Source: Aliarcobacter cibarius (GTDB lineage Bacteria; Campylobacterota; Campylobacteria; Campylobacterales; Arcobacteraceae). Taken from it: 64,000 bases of DNA. Under the pieces are notes generated by a model. That model was not told where the DNA came from, made no database searches, and worked only from the letters and a program-made list of their open reading frames with translations. This document shows positions 37,328 through 48,083 of the stretch, piece after piece. The DNA lies in assembly GCF_013372265.1 (NCBI RefSeq), contig NZ_CP054051.1:1624587-1688586 (forward strand), in the 5' to 3' direction. Both the position numbers and the translations under genes were made by a program. Position 1 is the stretch's first letter; the number at the start of each line of letters is the position of its first letter.

Positions 37328-38371
37328 ATGCAAATAAAAGGTAATGAGTTCTTAAAAAATGTTCAAAAGAAACAAGAAAGAGAAGAGTTAGAAAAAAGAT
37401 TACAAGAGCTAAAAGCTTCAAATGAAAATAGTTACATTGAAGATGAACCTCAAACTATTAAGCAAAATGTACCTTTCATTCAACCAGAAAGTGTAATAAA
37501 CCCATATCAAAATAGTTTTGAACAAAATTTACAAAGTAATCCAAATTTAAACTCTCAACATGAACTTGATAACATAATGCTTGGTGCGTCAGCATTTAGC
37601 AATGAAGATAATAAGAAAAAATATATTATGCTAGGAGTTGTTTTAGTAGTATTATTTTTACTGACAATTATAATAATTAGATTATTAACTAGTGATTCAT
37701 CAAGCAAAGAGGACTCTTTTACTTCAAATGGTGCTAAAACTTCTGAATCTAAAAGCTTATCAAATAATAATATAGAAGAAAACTTTCAAAAAATAATTAA
37801 TGAAAGAGCAAAAAAAGATAATGAACAGATGATTGATCCAAGTAGACTTTCGGCAGAAGAGAGACTAAATAATATTCAAACAACTCAAGAAACTACTCAA
37901 CAAGTTGAACAAACAAAACAAACAACAACTGAACAAGAATCTATATCAAACGAAACTATAGATAATGCTATGAAAAAAGTTGAAGAACAAAAAGCCGCTA
38001 AACAAATGCAAAATGTTCAACAAACAAAATCAGAAATAATTAAAAAAGAGCCTGTTGCTCAGAAAACTGAAACTAAAAAATCTGTAAAAGATTTAGTTGT
38101 AGAAAATAGTAGTAATTCTACAAGTAATTCAGCTCCAAGTGATGGTTACTTTGTACAAGTTGGTGCATTTACTAAAAAACCAGCTGATAGTTTTATAAAT
38201 AAAATTAGAAGCGGTAATTTAAAATATAAAATTTATCAACATGAAGTAAATGGAGTCCTATACAATAAAGTATTAATAGGACCATATCCTACAAAAGATG
38301 CAGCTACTAAAAATGTTGGAAATATAAAAACAACTTTAGATGTTGCAAATGCTCATGTAGTTAAATTTTAA
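37328..38371 (+). CDS. SPOR domain cell-division/peptidoglycan-binding protein
   Basis: The 347-residue protein has an N-terminal cytoplasmic stretch with heptads, one membrane helix at about 99-120 (YIMLGVVLVVLFLLTIIIIRLL), a long Gln/Thr/Glu-rich periplasmic linker and a C-terminal SPOR domain from about 265 (GYFVQVGAFTKKPADSFINK...VLIGPYPTKDAATKNV). SPOR domains bind denuded glycan strands at the division septum. It lies directly after glyA, as in Campylobacter. Confidence 0.9.
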   Translation: MQIKGNEFLKNVQKKQEREELEKRLQELKASNENSYIEDEPQTIKQNVPFIQPESVINPYQNSFEQNLQSNPNLNSQHELDNIMLGASAFSNEDNKKKYIMLGVVLVVLFLLTIIIIRLLTSDSSSKEDSFTSNGAKTSESKSLSNNNIEENFQKIINERAKKDNEQMIDPSRLSAEERLNNIQTTQETTQQVEQTKQTTTEQESISNETIDNAMKKVEEQKAAKQMQNVQQTKSEIIKKEPVAQKTETKKSVKDLVVENSSNSTSNSAPSDGYFVQVGAFTKKPADSFINKIRSGNLKYKIYQHEVNGVLYNKVLIGPYPTKDAATKNVGNIKTTLDVANAHVVKF

Positions 38372-38383
38372 GAAAGATAATTT

Positions 38384-39796
38384 ATGAATTTTTATAATAA
38401 AACTTTATTTTTAGATCAGTTTACACCTGTATCAATTTATGAAAAAGTAAAGGCTCTTTATCCAAATGAGCTTAGCTTTTTATTTGAAAGTAGCATTAGC
38501 TCAAATAATGATGGAAATTTTTCATATATAATTATTGGATCAAGAGAAAGAGTTTGGTATAAAAATAATGAGTGTTTTTTTAAAAATGAAGAAGGCAAAA
38601 TAGAAAAAATAGATAATAACCCTCTTTTATTTCTAAAAAAATATTATAAAAAATTTGATAAAGAAATTTATAAACAAAAATCTAAAGAATTAGGTATTGG
38701 ATTAATAGATGGTTTCATTGGAAATGTTGGTTATGATATGGCCAAAGAATTTGAACCTAAATTAAAAAAATCTATGAGTAATTTAGAAGATCAGCTAAAT
38801 ATTCCTGATTTAGATTTAATTAGACCAAAAATAATCTTAGCATTTTCACACAAAACATCAAAATTAGTAATTCTTACTTCTATTGATGAGTTAAAAGATG
38901 AACTTGAAGTTATAGAAAATGAACTTTTAAAGCCTTATTCTTATACTCCATTAAAAAAAGCTATTTTAATCGATGATGGAAAATTCAATTATACAAAAGA
39001 AGAATTTTTCACAATGGTTGATAAATCTAAAGATATGATAAAAAGTGGAGATGTTTTTCAAATACTTATGTCTAATAGATTTATACAAAATGCCATAGTT
39101 GATCATCTAAGTTTTTATAGAGCATTAAGAAGTAAAAATCCAAGTCCATATCTTTTTTTACTACAATTTGAAGATTTTTCAATAGCAGGAAGTTCTCCAG
39201 AAGTTATGATTAGACTTATTGATGGTCACTTATTACTACGTCCTATTGCAGGAACAAGAAAAAGAGGAGCTACTTTAGAAAAAGATTTAGCAATGGAAGA
39301 TGAACTAATAAATGACGCTAAAGAAAGAGCGGAACATTTGATGCTTGTTGATTTAGGACGTAATGATGTAGGTAGAGTTGCAAAAGCTGGAAGTGTTAAA
39401 GTAACAGAGCTTATGAAAATTGAAAGATACTCACATGTAATGCATATTGTTAGTGACGTTGAAGCAATTTTAGATGACAAATATGATATGTTTGACCTCT
39501 TTATGGCTACATTCACAGCAGGTACCATGACAGGTGCTCCAAAAATAAGAGCAATGGAACTAATTTCAGAATTTGAAAAAATAAAAAGAAATTTTTACTC
39601 AGGAAGTATTGCATATTTTGGATTTGATGGAAATATGGATAGTGCAATAACTATTAGAACTTCTCTTCTTACAAAAGATAAAATTATTTTCCAAGCAGGT
39701 GCTGGCGTTGTTGCTGATTCAAAACATGAAGATGAATTTTTAGAAGTTCACAATAAATTAGCTGCAAATATAGCTACTTTAAAAGATTTAGTATAA
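38384..39796 (+). CDS. trpE: Anthranilate synthase component I (TrpE) or related chorismate-binding enzyme
   Basis: The 470-residue product has the ADC synthase fold: SGDVFQILMSNRF, FSIAGSSPEVMIRL, the PIAGTRKRGAT motif with Thr typical of TrpE rather than PabB (usually PIKGT), LVDLGRNDVGRVAKAGSV, FTAGTMTGAPKIRAMELI and a C-terminal GAGVVADSKHEDEFLEV. TrpE makes anthranilate with a glutamine amidotransferase subunit; no trpG is seen in the window. A role as PabB cannot be fully excluded. Confidence 0.88.
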   Translation: MNFYNKTLFLDQFTPVSIYEKVKALYPNELSFLFESSISSNNDGNFSYIIIGSRERVWYKNNECFFKNEEGKIEKIDNNPLLFLKKYYKKFDKEIYKQKSKELGIGLIDGFIGNVGYDMAKEFEPKLKKSMSNLEDQLNIPDLDLIRPKIILAFSHKTSKLVILTSIDELKDELEVIENELLKPYSYTPLKKAILIDDGKFNYTKEEFFTMVDKSKDMIKSGDVFQILMSNRFIQNAIVDHLSFYRALRSKNPSPYLFLLQFEDFSIAGSSPEVMIRLIDGHLLLRPIAGTRKRGATLEKDLAMEDELINDAKERAEHLMLVDLGRNDVGRVAKAGSVKVTELMKIERYSHVMHIVSDVEAILDDKYDMFDLFMATFTAGTMTGAPKIRAMELISEFEKIKRNFYSGSIAYFGFDGNMDSAITIRTSLLTKDKIIFQAGAGVVADSKHEDEFLEVHNKLAANIATLKDLV

Positions 39797-39805
39797 AGGA
39801 AAATT

Positions 39806-40588
39806 ATGCTTTTAGGTGTAAACATAGACCATATTGCAACTCTAAGAGAAGCTAGAAAAATAAACGATCCAAATCCACTTGATGCTGTTAGTATTTGTAA
39901 ATTAGCAGGTGCAGATCAAATTACTATTCATTTAAGAGAGGATAGAAGACATATTCATGATATTGATGCAAAAGCTATAATAGAACAATCTGCACTTCCA
40001 ATAAATCTTGAATGTTCAATAAATAATGATATTATTGATATTGTATGTAAACTAAAACCATTTAGAGCAACTTTGGTACCTGAAAATAGAAATGAAGTAA
40101 CAACAGAAGGTGGTTTAGATTTAGAAAGCAATTTCAATAAAATTGATGCAGCTATACAAAAATTAAAAGAAAATGAAATTGAAGTTTCACTTTTTATTGA
40201 TCCAAATAATAAATCAATCGAATTGGCAAATATGTTAGAAGCTACTTGGGTAGAGTTACATACTGGTTCTTATGCAAATATTTTTGCAATGTTATATACA
40301 AACTTGAAGCATACTCAGCATTCAATAAAAGAGCTAGAATTGAGTCAAGACGAGCTTATAAATAAATTAAATAAAAGCTTAGAAGATATTAAAACTGCTT
40401 CAAACTTTGCTTCAAATTTAGGTTTAAAAATTGCTGCTGGACATGGATTAAACTATCAAAATGTAAAAAATATTTGTAATATAAAAGAAATATCTGAATT
40501 AAATATAGGCCAAAGTATAGTTGCTAGGTCAGTTTTTACTGGATTACATGAAGCAATTACAGAAATGAAGAAAATAGTAAATGGATAA
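39806..40588 (+). CDS. pdxJ: Pyridoxine 5'-phosphate synthase PdxJ
   Basis: PdxJ condenses 1-deoxyxylulose 5-phosphate with 3-amino-2-oxopropyl phosphate to form pyridoxine 5'-phosphate. The 260-residue TIM barrel begins [15 protein letters not shown] and continues with [15 protein letters not shown] and [11 protein letters not shown], all family signatures. It overlaps pdxA by 8 bases; the two steps act consecutively in the DXP-dependent vitamin B6 route. Confidence 0.97.
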   Translation: MLLGVNIDHIATLREARKINDPNPLDAVSICKLAGADQITIHLREDRRHIHDIDAKAIIEQSALPINLECSINNDIIDIVCKLKPFRATLVPENRNEVTTEGGLDLESNFNKIDAAIQKLKENEIEVSLFIDPNNKSIELANMLEATWVELHTGSYANIFAMLYTNLKHTQHSIKELELSQDELINKLNKSLEDIKTASNFASNLGLKIAAGHGLNYQNVKNICNIKEISELNIGQSIVARSVFTGLHEAITEMKKIVNG

Positions 40589-41507
40589 TTTAAAAAAAAT
40601 TGCTATTAGCATTGGAGATTTAAATGGTATTGGCGTTGAAATAGCTTTAAAATGTCATGATGAGATTTCAAAAATATGTCAACCAATTTATTGTATAAAC
40701 AGTAAAATGCTATCTCAAGCTTCAAAATTGTTAAAATTAGATATTCCCGAAGGATTTAAACTTTTTGAAACAAAAGGTGAATTTGAAATAAAGCCAGGAA
40801 GTGTTTCAAAAAAATCTGGTAAATATTCATACAACTCTTTTTTAGATGCTATAAATTTAGCAAATAAAAAAAAGGTAGATGCAATTTGCACTCTTCCTAT
40901 AAATAAAGAAGCTTGGAATAAAGCAGATATAAGATACAAAGGACACACTGAAGTATTAAGAGATTATTTTGGTAAACATGCAATTATGATGTTAGGTTGT
41001 GAAAAAATGTTTGTAGCTCTTTTTACAGAGCACATAGCTCTTAAAAAAGTAGCAAAAAAAATAAATGATAATGATTTAACAAATTTTTTAATAGATTTTT
41101 ATAAAAATGTAAAATCTGAAAATATAGGTGTTTTAGGACTAAATCCTCATGCTAGTGACAATGGTGTATTAGGAGATGAAGAAATAGAAATTTTTAAAGC
41201 AATAAAAAAAGCTAACAAATATTTTGGTAAAAATATATTTAAAGGACCTTTAGTTCCTGATACTGCATTTTCTCCTCTTTCAAGAAAAAATTTCAATTAC
41301 TTTGTTGCAATGTATCATGACCAAGGATTAGCTCCATTAAAAGCTTTATATTTTGATGAAAGTATAAATGTGAGCCTAAATCTTCCAATAATAAGAACTA
41401 GTGTAGATCATGGAACAGCATTTAATATTGCTTACAAAAATGAAAATATAAATACTCAAAGTTATTTAAATGCCATAAAAGAGGCAATAAATTTAAGTAA
41501 CAAATGA
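40581..41507 (+). CDS. pdxA: 4-hydroxythreonine-4-phosphate dehydrogenase PdxA
   Basis: PdxA supplies the amino-oxo-propyl phosphate used by PdxJ. The 308-residue product has [18 protein letters not shown] at the N-terminus, the metal-binding TLPINKEAW...[12 protein letters not shown] segment, [16 protein letters not shown] and [12 protein letters not shown], with the HGTAFNIA motif near the end. Overlaps pdxJ by 8 bases and the following ATPase gene by 4. Confidence 0.96.
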   Translation: MDNLKKIAISIGDLNGIGVEIALKCHDEISKICQPIYCINSKMLSQASKLLKLDIPEGFKLFETKGEFEIKPGSVSKKSGKYSYNSFLDAINLANKKKVDAICTLPINKEAWNKADIRYKGHTEVLRDYFGKHAIMMLGCEKMFVALFTEHIALKKVAKKINDNDLTNFLIDFYKNVKSENIGVLGLNPHASDNGVLGDEEIEIFKAIKKANKYFGKNIFKGPLVPDTAFSPLSRKNFNYFVAMYHDQGLAPLKALYFDESINVSLNLPIIRTSVDHGTAFNIAYKNENINTQSYLNAIKEAINLSNK

Positions 41508-42574
41508 AGCTACTTGAAGAAAATTATCAAATAAATTTCTCTAAAATTAATTTTTTAGAGAGAAAAATAAAAATTATTAATTCAAAAACAATAATATGTG
41601 GTCCCTCAAAAGTTGGAAAATCATATTTGGTATATGACTTTCTTAGTAACTTCAAAAATGAAGATTATTTATATATAGATTTTTTTGATTTAAGAAATAA
41701 AAATATAACTAATGAACTGCAATTTTTAGATGAATTCATTAAAGAAAAAAATGTTGAAGTACTAATTTTAGAAAATTTTGACCATCAATGTAAAATTCCA
41801 GATTGTACAAATATAATATTAACTTCACAGAAAAATATAATTTATGAAAATTTTGAAAAAATAAATTTATATGCTTTAGACTTTGAAGAATATTTACTTT
41901 TTGATTCAAAACACCAAAATATTACTCAAAGTTTTAATAGTTTTCTAAAATATGGAAACTTAGCTCTTTCTATAACAACTGAAGAGCATAAAAAATTATC
42001 AAAACTTCAAGAAATAATTAAATTAAATTCTAAAGATGAAACAAGCTTTGAAATTTTAAAAATTCTAATAGAAAATATTGACGAAAGAAAGTCTATATTT
42101 CAACTTTACAATCAACTAAAAACTAGAATTAAAATTTCAAAAGATAGATTTTATGAAGAATGTAAAGAGCTTGAAGAAAAAAATAATATTTTTTTTATAG
42201 AAAAATACAATCAAGAAATGAGTCTAAAAAAGATATATACTTACAATTACGCTTTTCTAAACGCTATAAGCTTTACAAAGAAATTCAAACAAGAATTTAC
42301 AAATATGGTTTTTTTAGAATTATTAAAAGAAAATAACAAAATATTTTATCTTGAAAATATAGATTTTTACGTAAAAGAAGAAAATTTAGCAGTAGTATGT
42401 ATTCCATTTTTCAATCAATTAATTAACTCAAATATTTTAAAAAAAATTGTTAAAACTGCAATCGAGTATAATATTAATAAAATAGAAATTATTACAGTTT
42501 CTAATAGTGAAAATTTGTCAAATAATAAAATAAAAATAAACGTGATATCATTTTATGAATGGGCTTTAAGCTAA
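41504..42574 (+). CDS. P-loop ATPase with DUF4143-like architecture, function unknown
   Basis: The 356-residue protein has Walker [10 protein letters not shown] (33-41) and a Walker-B-like hydrophobic strand [11 protein letters not shown], followed by LTSQKN, as in AAA_14-type ATPases. The middle contains a likely winged helix ([25 protein letters not shown]) and the C-terminus a nuclease-fold-like beta-alpha stretch ([20 protein letters not shown]). No catalytic nuclease motif is complete. It overlaps pdxA by 4 bases but has no obvious B6 link. Exact role unknown. Confidence 0.7.
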   Translation: MKLLEENYQINFSKINFLERKIKIINSKTIICGPSKVGKSYLVYDFLSNFKNEDYLYIDFFDLRNKNITNELQFLDEFIKEKNVEVLILENFDHQCKIPDCTNIILTSQKNIIYENFEKINLYALDFEEYLLFDSKHQNITQSFNSFLKYGNLALSITTEEHKKLSKLQEIIKLNSKDETSFEILKILIENIDERKSIFQLYNQLKTRIKISKDRFYEECKELEEKNNIFFIEKYNQEMSLKKIYTYNYAFLNAISFTKKFKQEFTNMVFLELLKENNKIFYLENIDFYVKEENLAVVCIPFFNQLINSNILKKIVKTAIEYNINKIEIITVSNSENLSNNKIKINVISFYEWALS

Positions 42575-43339
<765 letters not shown>

Positions 43340-43357
43340 TTTAAAAAGGAAAATTAA

Positions 43358-43579
43358 ATGGAAAGATTAGAAGAAAGAATTTCAAGAGCATTAAAACAAG
43401 TTGATAATGATAGATATATTTTAGCTATAGCTGTAGGTCAAAGAGCAGATGAATTAAGTAAAGGAGCTAAACCTCTTTTAGCTCAAAATACTCAAAAAAT
43501 GAAATATACTGACATTGCTATAGATGAAATAGCAAGTGGTTTGTTAAAAATAGATGGATTGGTAAGTAAAGAAAAATAG
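43358..43579 (+). CDS. rpoZ: RNA polymerase omega subunit
   Basis: Omega promotes RNA polymerase assembly and is a ppGpp site in many bacteria. The 73-residue product starts MERLEERISRALKQVDNDRYILAIAV-type omega sequence with the conserved RYxLaxxVxxRAxxL pattern (RYILAIAVGQRADEL). Its location just before the ppGpp synthetase/hydrolase gene is the usual arrangement. RBS AAAAAGGA precedes the ATG. Confidence 0.93.
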   Translation: MERLEERISRALKQVDNDRYILAIAVGQRADELSKGAKPLLAQNTQKMKYTDIAIDEIASGLLKIDGLVSKEK

Positions 43580-43604
43580 TCTTTTGTCTATTTTAATATA
43601 ATAT

Positions 43605-45764
43605 ATGAATAATTTTCTTAGAGAAGTACAAAGTATTAACACTATTGATAATGCTATAAATAAACTTAAAACAAGAATTAATGTTTCAGATAAACTTTAT
43701 GAAATTATTGAGTTTATAATTGAAGCACACGAAGGTCAGTTTAGAAAGAGTGGTGAACCATACGCGGTTCACCCTATACTGGTTGCCACAATTACTTCAA
43801 GTTTTTCACAAGATGAAGATGTAATTGCAACTGCTCTTTTACATGATGTTGTTGAAGACACTCCTTTTACTTTAGAGTATGTTGAAGATAGATGGGGTAA
43901 AAATGTTGCAAATATGGTTAAAGGGCTTACTAAAGTTTCTGATATAAGAGAAGAAAATTTTGTAACTTCAAAAGACTCAACAGATGCAAAAATTGTTCAA
44001 GCAGCTCTTACTTTTAGAAAAATGTTAATTGCTTCTGTTGATGATCCAAGAGTTTTAATTGTAAAATTATGTGACAGACTTCACAATATGCTAACACTAT
44101 CAGTTTTAGCACCTAATAAGCAAAGAAGAATAGCTGAAGAAACTTTAGTTGTTTATGTTCCAATTGCAAACAGATTAGGTATTTCTATGCTAAAAAATGA
44201 ACTTGAAGATTTAGCATTTTTTTACATATATCCAGATGAATACAATAAGATTGATAATTTTTTAAAAGAAAATGAACAATCTATGCAGTTAAGCTTTAAT
44301 AATTTTATAACTGTTACTAAGAATCTATTAGAAAAAAATGGTTTTGAAGAAAAAGACATTAAAATTTATTCTAGAGTAAAACATCACTATTCAATATATT
44401 TAAAGATGCAAAGAAAAGGAATTACAATTGAGGAAGTCCTTGATTTATTTGCTATTAGAATTTTAGTTTCTAGTGATATTGAATGTTACAAAGCTTTAGG
44501 TCATATTCATCTAGAATTTAAACCTTTAGTTTCAAGATTTAAAGACTATGTTGCAACTCCAAAGGAAAATGGATATCAGACAATCCATACAACAGTTTTT
44601 TATAATTCAAAAATTTATGAAATACAAATTCGTTCTTTTGATATGCACAATATTGCTGAATATGGAATTGCAGCTCATTGGGCCTATAAAACTGGAGAAA
44701 AAAACAAATCTTCAATACAAAATGCAAATCTTAATTGGTTAAAATCTTTAGAGTTTTCAAATGATAATGTAGAAGAGTTTTACAATGAAACAAAAGAAAA
44801 TTTATTTAATGACGAAATAATCGTTTATTCTCCAAAAGGTGAAGTTTTCATTTTACCAATTGGTTCAACTGCTTATGATTTTGCATTTGCTGTTCATACA
44901 AGTGTTGGAGAAAAAGCTGTCTCTTGTTTTATAAATAAAATTAAAAAACCTCTTTTAACAGTTTTAAAAAGTACAGATATTGTATCTATTGAAGTTGGTG
45001 AAGAAACTATCGTTAGATGTTCTTGGATAGATATGCTAAGAACTCCTAGAGCTAAAAAACAACTAAGAATTTTATGTGCTCAAAGACAAAAAGAGATAGA
45101 TAAACTATCAGGTAGAAATATTTTGAATACTGTATTCTCAAGATATTATGAAAATATTTTAGAAGTACATGATGTTGATAATATCTATAAAGTACCTCAG
45201 GTTTTAAGCTATTTTAAACATGCAAAACTACTTTTAGAAAAAAGAATAACAAAAGAAAAAGGGTTAATGGCTAGGTTTAAAATTTTAACTAGCAAAATTA
45301 AAGAATTCAAATTTGACAATATGATGATTTATTCAAATTTTAATATAAATTCTATCTCTTTTGATCATTGTTGTCATCCTAAGTTTGGTGATGATATTGT
45401 TGCTTTTAGAAATGGAACAGACGCAATAATTCATCATAAAATGTGTGACAAAGCATATTCAAAAATAAAAGCAAATCACCAAATGTTATTTTGTACATGG
45501 ACAAATAGCAGTGTATTTAGATACAAAATGCTAATTAGTATTCCAAATACTAAAGGAGAGTTAGCAAAAGTATTTAATTATTTATCAAAAAATGATTTTT
45601 ATATTCTAGTTGTAAATTTTGGAAGACAAAAACATACTTACAATCAATATTGCGATATAGAATTTGAAACAAATAAATCAAATATAGATGAAGTTAAAAA
45701 AATTGTTGAAAAAGAGATAAAAGTTATTGAATTTTTATCAAAAAAAGATGCATACAATAAATAA
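43605..45764 (+). CDS. spoT: Bifunctional (p)ppGpp synthetase/hydrolase (RelA/SpoT family)
   Basis: The 719-residue protein has the full long-RSH order: HD hydrolase (about 40-190: FRKSGEPYAVHPILVATI, ALLHDVVEDTPF), synthetase (about 235-345: KIYSRVKHHYSIYLKMQRKGIT, FAIRILVSS), TGS (about 400-465: IIVYSPKGEVFILPIGSTAYDFA), a zinc-finger/helical part with HCCHP and a C-terminal ACT. The intact HD box indicates both hydrolase and synthetase activity, expected where it is the only RSH enzyme. Encoded just after rpoZ. Confidence 0.95.
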   Translation: MNNFLREVQSINTIDNAINKLKTRINVSDKLYEIIEFIIEAHEGQFRKSGEPYAVHPILVATITSSFSQDEDVIATALLHDVVEDTPFTLEYVEDRWGKNVANMVKGLTKVSDIREENFVTSKDSTDAKIVQAALTFRKMLIASVDDPRVLIVKLCDRLHNMLTLSVLAPNKQRRIAEETLVVYVPIANRLGISMLKNELEDLAFFYIYPDEYNKIDNFLKENEQSMQLSFNNFITVTKNLLEKNGFEEKDIKIYSRVKHHYSIYLKMQRKGITIEEVLDLFAIRILVSSDIECYKALGHIHLEFKPLVSRFKDYVATPKENGYQTIHTTVFYNSKIYEIQIRSFDMHNIAEYGIAAHWAYKTGEKNKSSIQNANLNWLKSLEFSNDNVEEFYNETKENLFNDEIIVYSPKGEVFILPIGSTAYDFAFAVHTSVGEKAVSCFINKIKKPLLTVLKSTDIVSIEVGEETIVRCSWIDMLRTPRAKKQLRILCAQRQKEIDKLSGRNILNTVFSRYYENILEVHDVDNIYKVPQVLSYFKHAKLLLEKRITKEKGLMARFKILTSKIKEFKFDNMMIYSNFNINSISFDHCCHPKFGDDIVAFRNGTDAIIHHKMCDKAYSKIKANHQMLFCTWTNSSVFRYKMLISIPNTKGELAKVFNYLSKNDFYILVVNFGRQKHTYNQYCDIEFETNKSNIDEVKKIVEKEIKVIEFLSKKDAYNK

Positions 45765-45779
45765 AAGGTTTAATAAAAT

Positions 45780-46988
45780 ATGGAAAATAAAATTAATGAA
45801 GCAATAAAAGAGATACAAAGAGGAACGGCTGAAATTATAGATATTGAAGCTATTACAAAATTAATAAAAAGATATTTTGAAACAGGTGAAAACTTCTATG
45901 TAAAAGCTGGATTTGATCCTACTGCTCCTGATATTCACCTAGGACATACGGTTTTAATCCAAAAACTTGCAACTTTTCAGAAATTTGGAGCAATTGTTCA
46001 ATTTTTAATTGGAGATTTTACTGCAACAATAGGTGACCCAACAGGAAAAAGTGAAACAAGAAAAGTTTTAAGTGAAAGTCAAGTTTTAGCAAATGCAGAA
46101 ACTTATAAAGAGCAAGTTTTTAAAATTTTAGACCCAAATAAAACACAAGTTGTATTTAATAGTACATGGTTAAAAGAACTAGGAACAGGAGGTCTTATAA
46201 CTCTCGCTTCAAATTTAACAGTTGCTAGAATGCTTGAAAGAGATGATTTCTCAAAAAGATATTCAAGCAACACTCCTATTGCTGTTAGTGAATTTTTATA
46301 CCCTTTATTACAAGGTTACGATTCTATAGCTTTAAATAGTGATGTTGAATTAGGTGGAACTGACCAAAAATTCAATCTTTTAATGGGAAGAACTTTACAA
46401 AAAGCTTATAACTGTAAAAAACAACAAGCTGTTTTAATGATGCCAATTCTTGAAGGGCTTGATGGTGTTCAAAAAATGTCAAAATCTCTAGGTAATTATA
46501 TCGGAGTTACTGACGAACCATTTGATATGTTTGGAAAAGTGTTATCAATATCAGATGAATTAATGTGGAGATATTTTGAACTTCTTTCAGATAAAACTTT
46601 AAAAGAAATAGAAGATATTAAAAATGGAGTAAATAATGGTACTTTACATCCAAAAAAAATAAAAGAGGAGTTAGCAGCAGAAATTGTTGATAGATTCCAT
46701 GGAACTGGAGCTGGTTTAGCTGCTAAAGAAGAGTTTGAAAAAGTATTTGCAAAAAAAGACATTCCAACAGATATAGAAGAATTTACTTTTGATACTGAAA
46801 TATGGATTTGTCAAGCACTTGTAGATACAAAACTAGTTGAATCAACTTCTCAAGCAAGAAGAGATATAAAATCAAATGCGGTGTCAATAAATCAAGAGAA
46901 AATAAGTGATGACAAGTTAAACTTATACCCTGGAGAATACATAATCCAAAAAGGTAAAAAAAGTTTTGCAAAAGTAATAGTAAGATAA
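45780..46988 (+). CDS. tyrS: Tyrosyl-tRNA synthetase
   Basis: TyrS charges tRNA-Tyr. The 402-residue class I enzyme has the HIGH motif as HLGHT ([15 protein letters not shown]), [17 protein letters not shown], the tyrosine-binding [14 protein letters not shown] and KMSKS ([10 protein letters not shown]), and ends in an S4 domain ([17 protein letters not shown]). This is the TyrRZ/type-2-like form. Part of the conserved pyrH-tyrS block. Confidence 0.96.
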   Translation: MENKINEAIKEIQRGTAEIIDIEAITKLIKRYFETGENFYVKAGFDPTAPDIHLGHTVLIQKLATFQKFGAIVQFLIGDFTATIGDPTGKSETRKVLSESQVLANAETYKEQVFKILDPNKTQVVFNSTWLKELGTGGLITLASNLTVARMLERDDFSKRYSSNTPIAVSEFLYPLLQGYDSIALNSDVELGGTDQKFNLLMGRTLQKAYNCKKQQAVLMMPILEGLDGVQKMSKSLGNYIGVTDEPFDMFGKVLSISDELMWRYFELLSDKTLKEIEDIKNGVNNGTLHPKKIKEELAAEIVDRFHGTGAGLAAKEEFEKVFAKKDIPTDIEEFTFDTEIWICQALVDTKLVESTSQARRDIKSNAVSINQEKISDDKLNLYPGEYIIQKGKKSFAKVIVR

Positions 46989-47001
46989 AGAAAGGCTAAT
47001 T

Positions 47002-48081
47002 GTGAGAATAGGAAAATATGAAATAAAGCACCCAATAATTCAAGGTGGTATGGGTGTTGGAATTAGTTGGGATCAGTTAGCTGGGCACGTTAGTCTTGAA
47101 GGTGGTTTAGGAGTAATTTCGGCAGTTGGTACAGGATATTATAAAAAACTTAGTCCAAAAGTACACATCACTATGAAAAAAGACAAACCTAAAGAAGTTA
47201 TAAATTTTTATAGTAAAGAAGCTTTAACAGAAATTTTTGATAATGCTAGAAAAATTTGTGGAAATGCACCATTAGCTTGTAATATATTATATGCAATAAA
47301 TGATTATGGAAGAGTTGTAAAAGATGCTTGCGAGGCTGGTGCTAATATTATTATAACAGGTGCTGGAATTCCTACAAATATGCCTGAATTCACAAAAGAT
47401 TATCCAGAGGTTGCATTAGTTCCTATCGTTTCAAGTGCAAGAGCATTAAAATTAATTTGTAAAAAATGGCAAAGATATAACAAATTACCTGATGCTGTAA
47501 TCGTTGAAGGACCTTTAAGTGGGGGGCATCAAGGGTTTAAGTATGAAGATTGTTATAAAGAAGAGTTTCAACTTGAAAATATAGTTCCACCTGTTATTGA
47601 AGAAGCAAAAAACTGGGGTGATATACCAGTAATTGCAGCTGGAGGGATTTGGGATAAAAAAGATATTGATAAATTTTTAGCTTTAGGTTGTGTTGGAGTT
47701 CAAATGGCTACAAGATTTATTGGTACATCCGAATGTGATGCAGATGCTAAGTTCAAAGATGTTTTATTAAATGCAAAAGAAGAGGATATAGTTCTAATGA
47801 GTTCTCCAGTTGGTCTTCCTGCTCGTGGAGTAAAAACAAATTTACAATTTGCAATAGAAAATAAAACAGCGCCAAAAGTTCAATGTATTTCAAACTGTGT
47901 TGCGCCATGTAATCGTGGACATGAAGCTAAATTAGTTGGTTATTGTATAGCCGATAGATTAGGAGCTGCTTATAAGGGTGATACAGAAACTGGATTATTT
48001 TTCTCAGGTTCAAATGGATATAGAATAGATAAAATAATCTCCGTAAAAGAGTTAATGGAAAAATTAACTAAGGGAGAGTAA
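47002..48081 (+). CDS. Nitronate monooxygenase / FabK-like flavoprotein
   Basis: The 359-residue FMN-binding TIM barrel starts KHPIIQGGMGVGISWDQLAG and has GANIIITGAGIP, GPLSGGHQGF, the phosphate loop PVIAAGGIWDKKDI, GVQMATRFIGTSECDA and a Cys-rich C-terminal CISNCVAPCNRG. The family includes nitronate monooxygenases and enoyl-ACP reductase FabK; the catalytic distinction cannot be made from motifs here. The start is GTG 47002 with AAAGGC upstream. Confidence 0.9.
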   Translation: MRIGKYEIKHPIIQGGMGVGISWDQLAGHVSLEGGLGVISAVGTGYYKKLSPKVHITMKKDKPKEVINFYSKEALTEIFDNARKICGNAPLACNILYAINDYGRVVKDACEAGANIIITGAGIPTNMPEFTKDYPEVALVPIVSSARALKLICKKWQRYNKLPDAVIVEGPLSGGHQGFKYEDCYKEEFQLENIVPPVIEEAKNWGDIPVIAAGGIWDKKDIDKFLALGCVGVQMATRFIGTSECDADAKFKDVLLNAKEEDIVLMSSPVGLPARGVKTNLQFAIENKTAPKVQCISNCVAPCNRGHEAKLVGYCIADRLGAAYKGDTETGLFFSGSNGYRIDKIISVKELMEKLTKGE

Positions 48082-48083
48082 TT

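Noticed and set aside
39226-39528. Minus-strand open frame of about 100 codons opposite trpE
   Set aside because: It is opposite a strongly conserved enzyme region and its Ser/Leu-rich translation has no independent signature or RBS.
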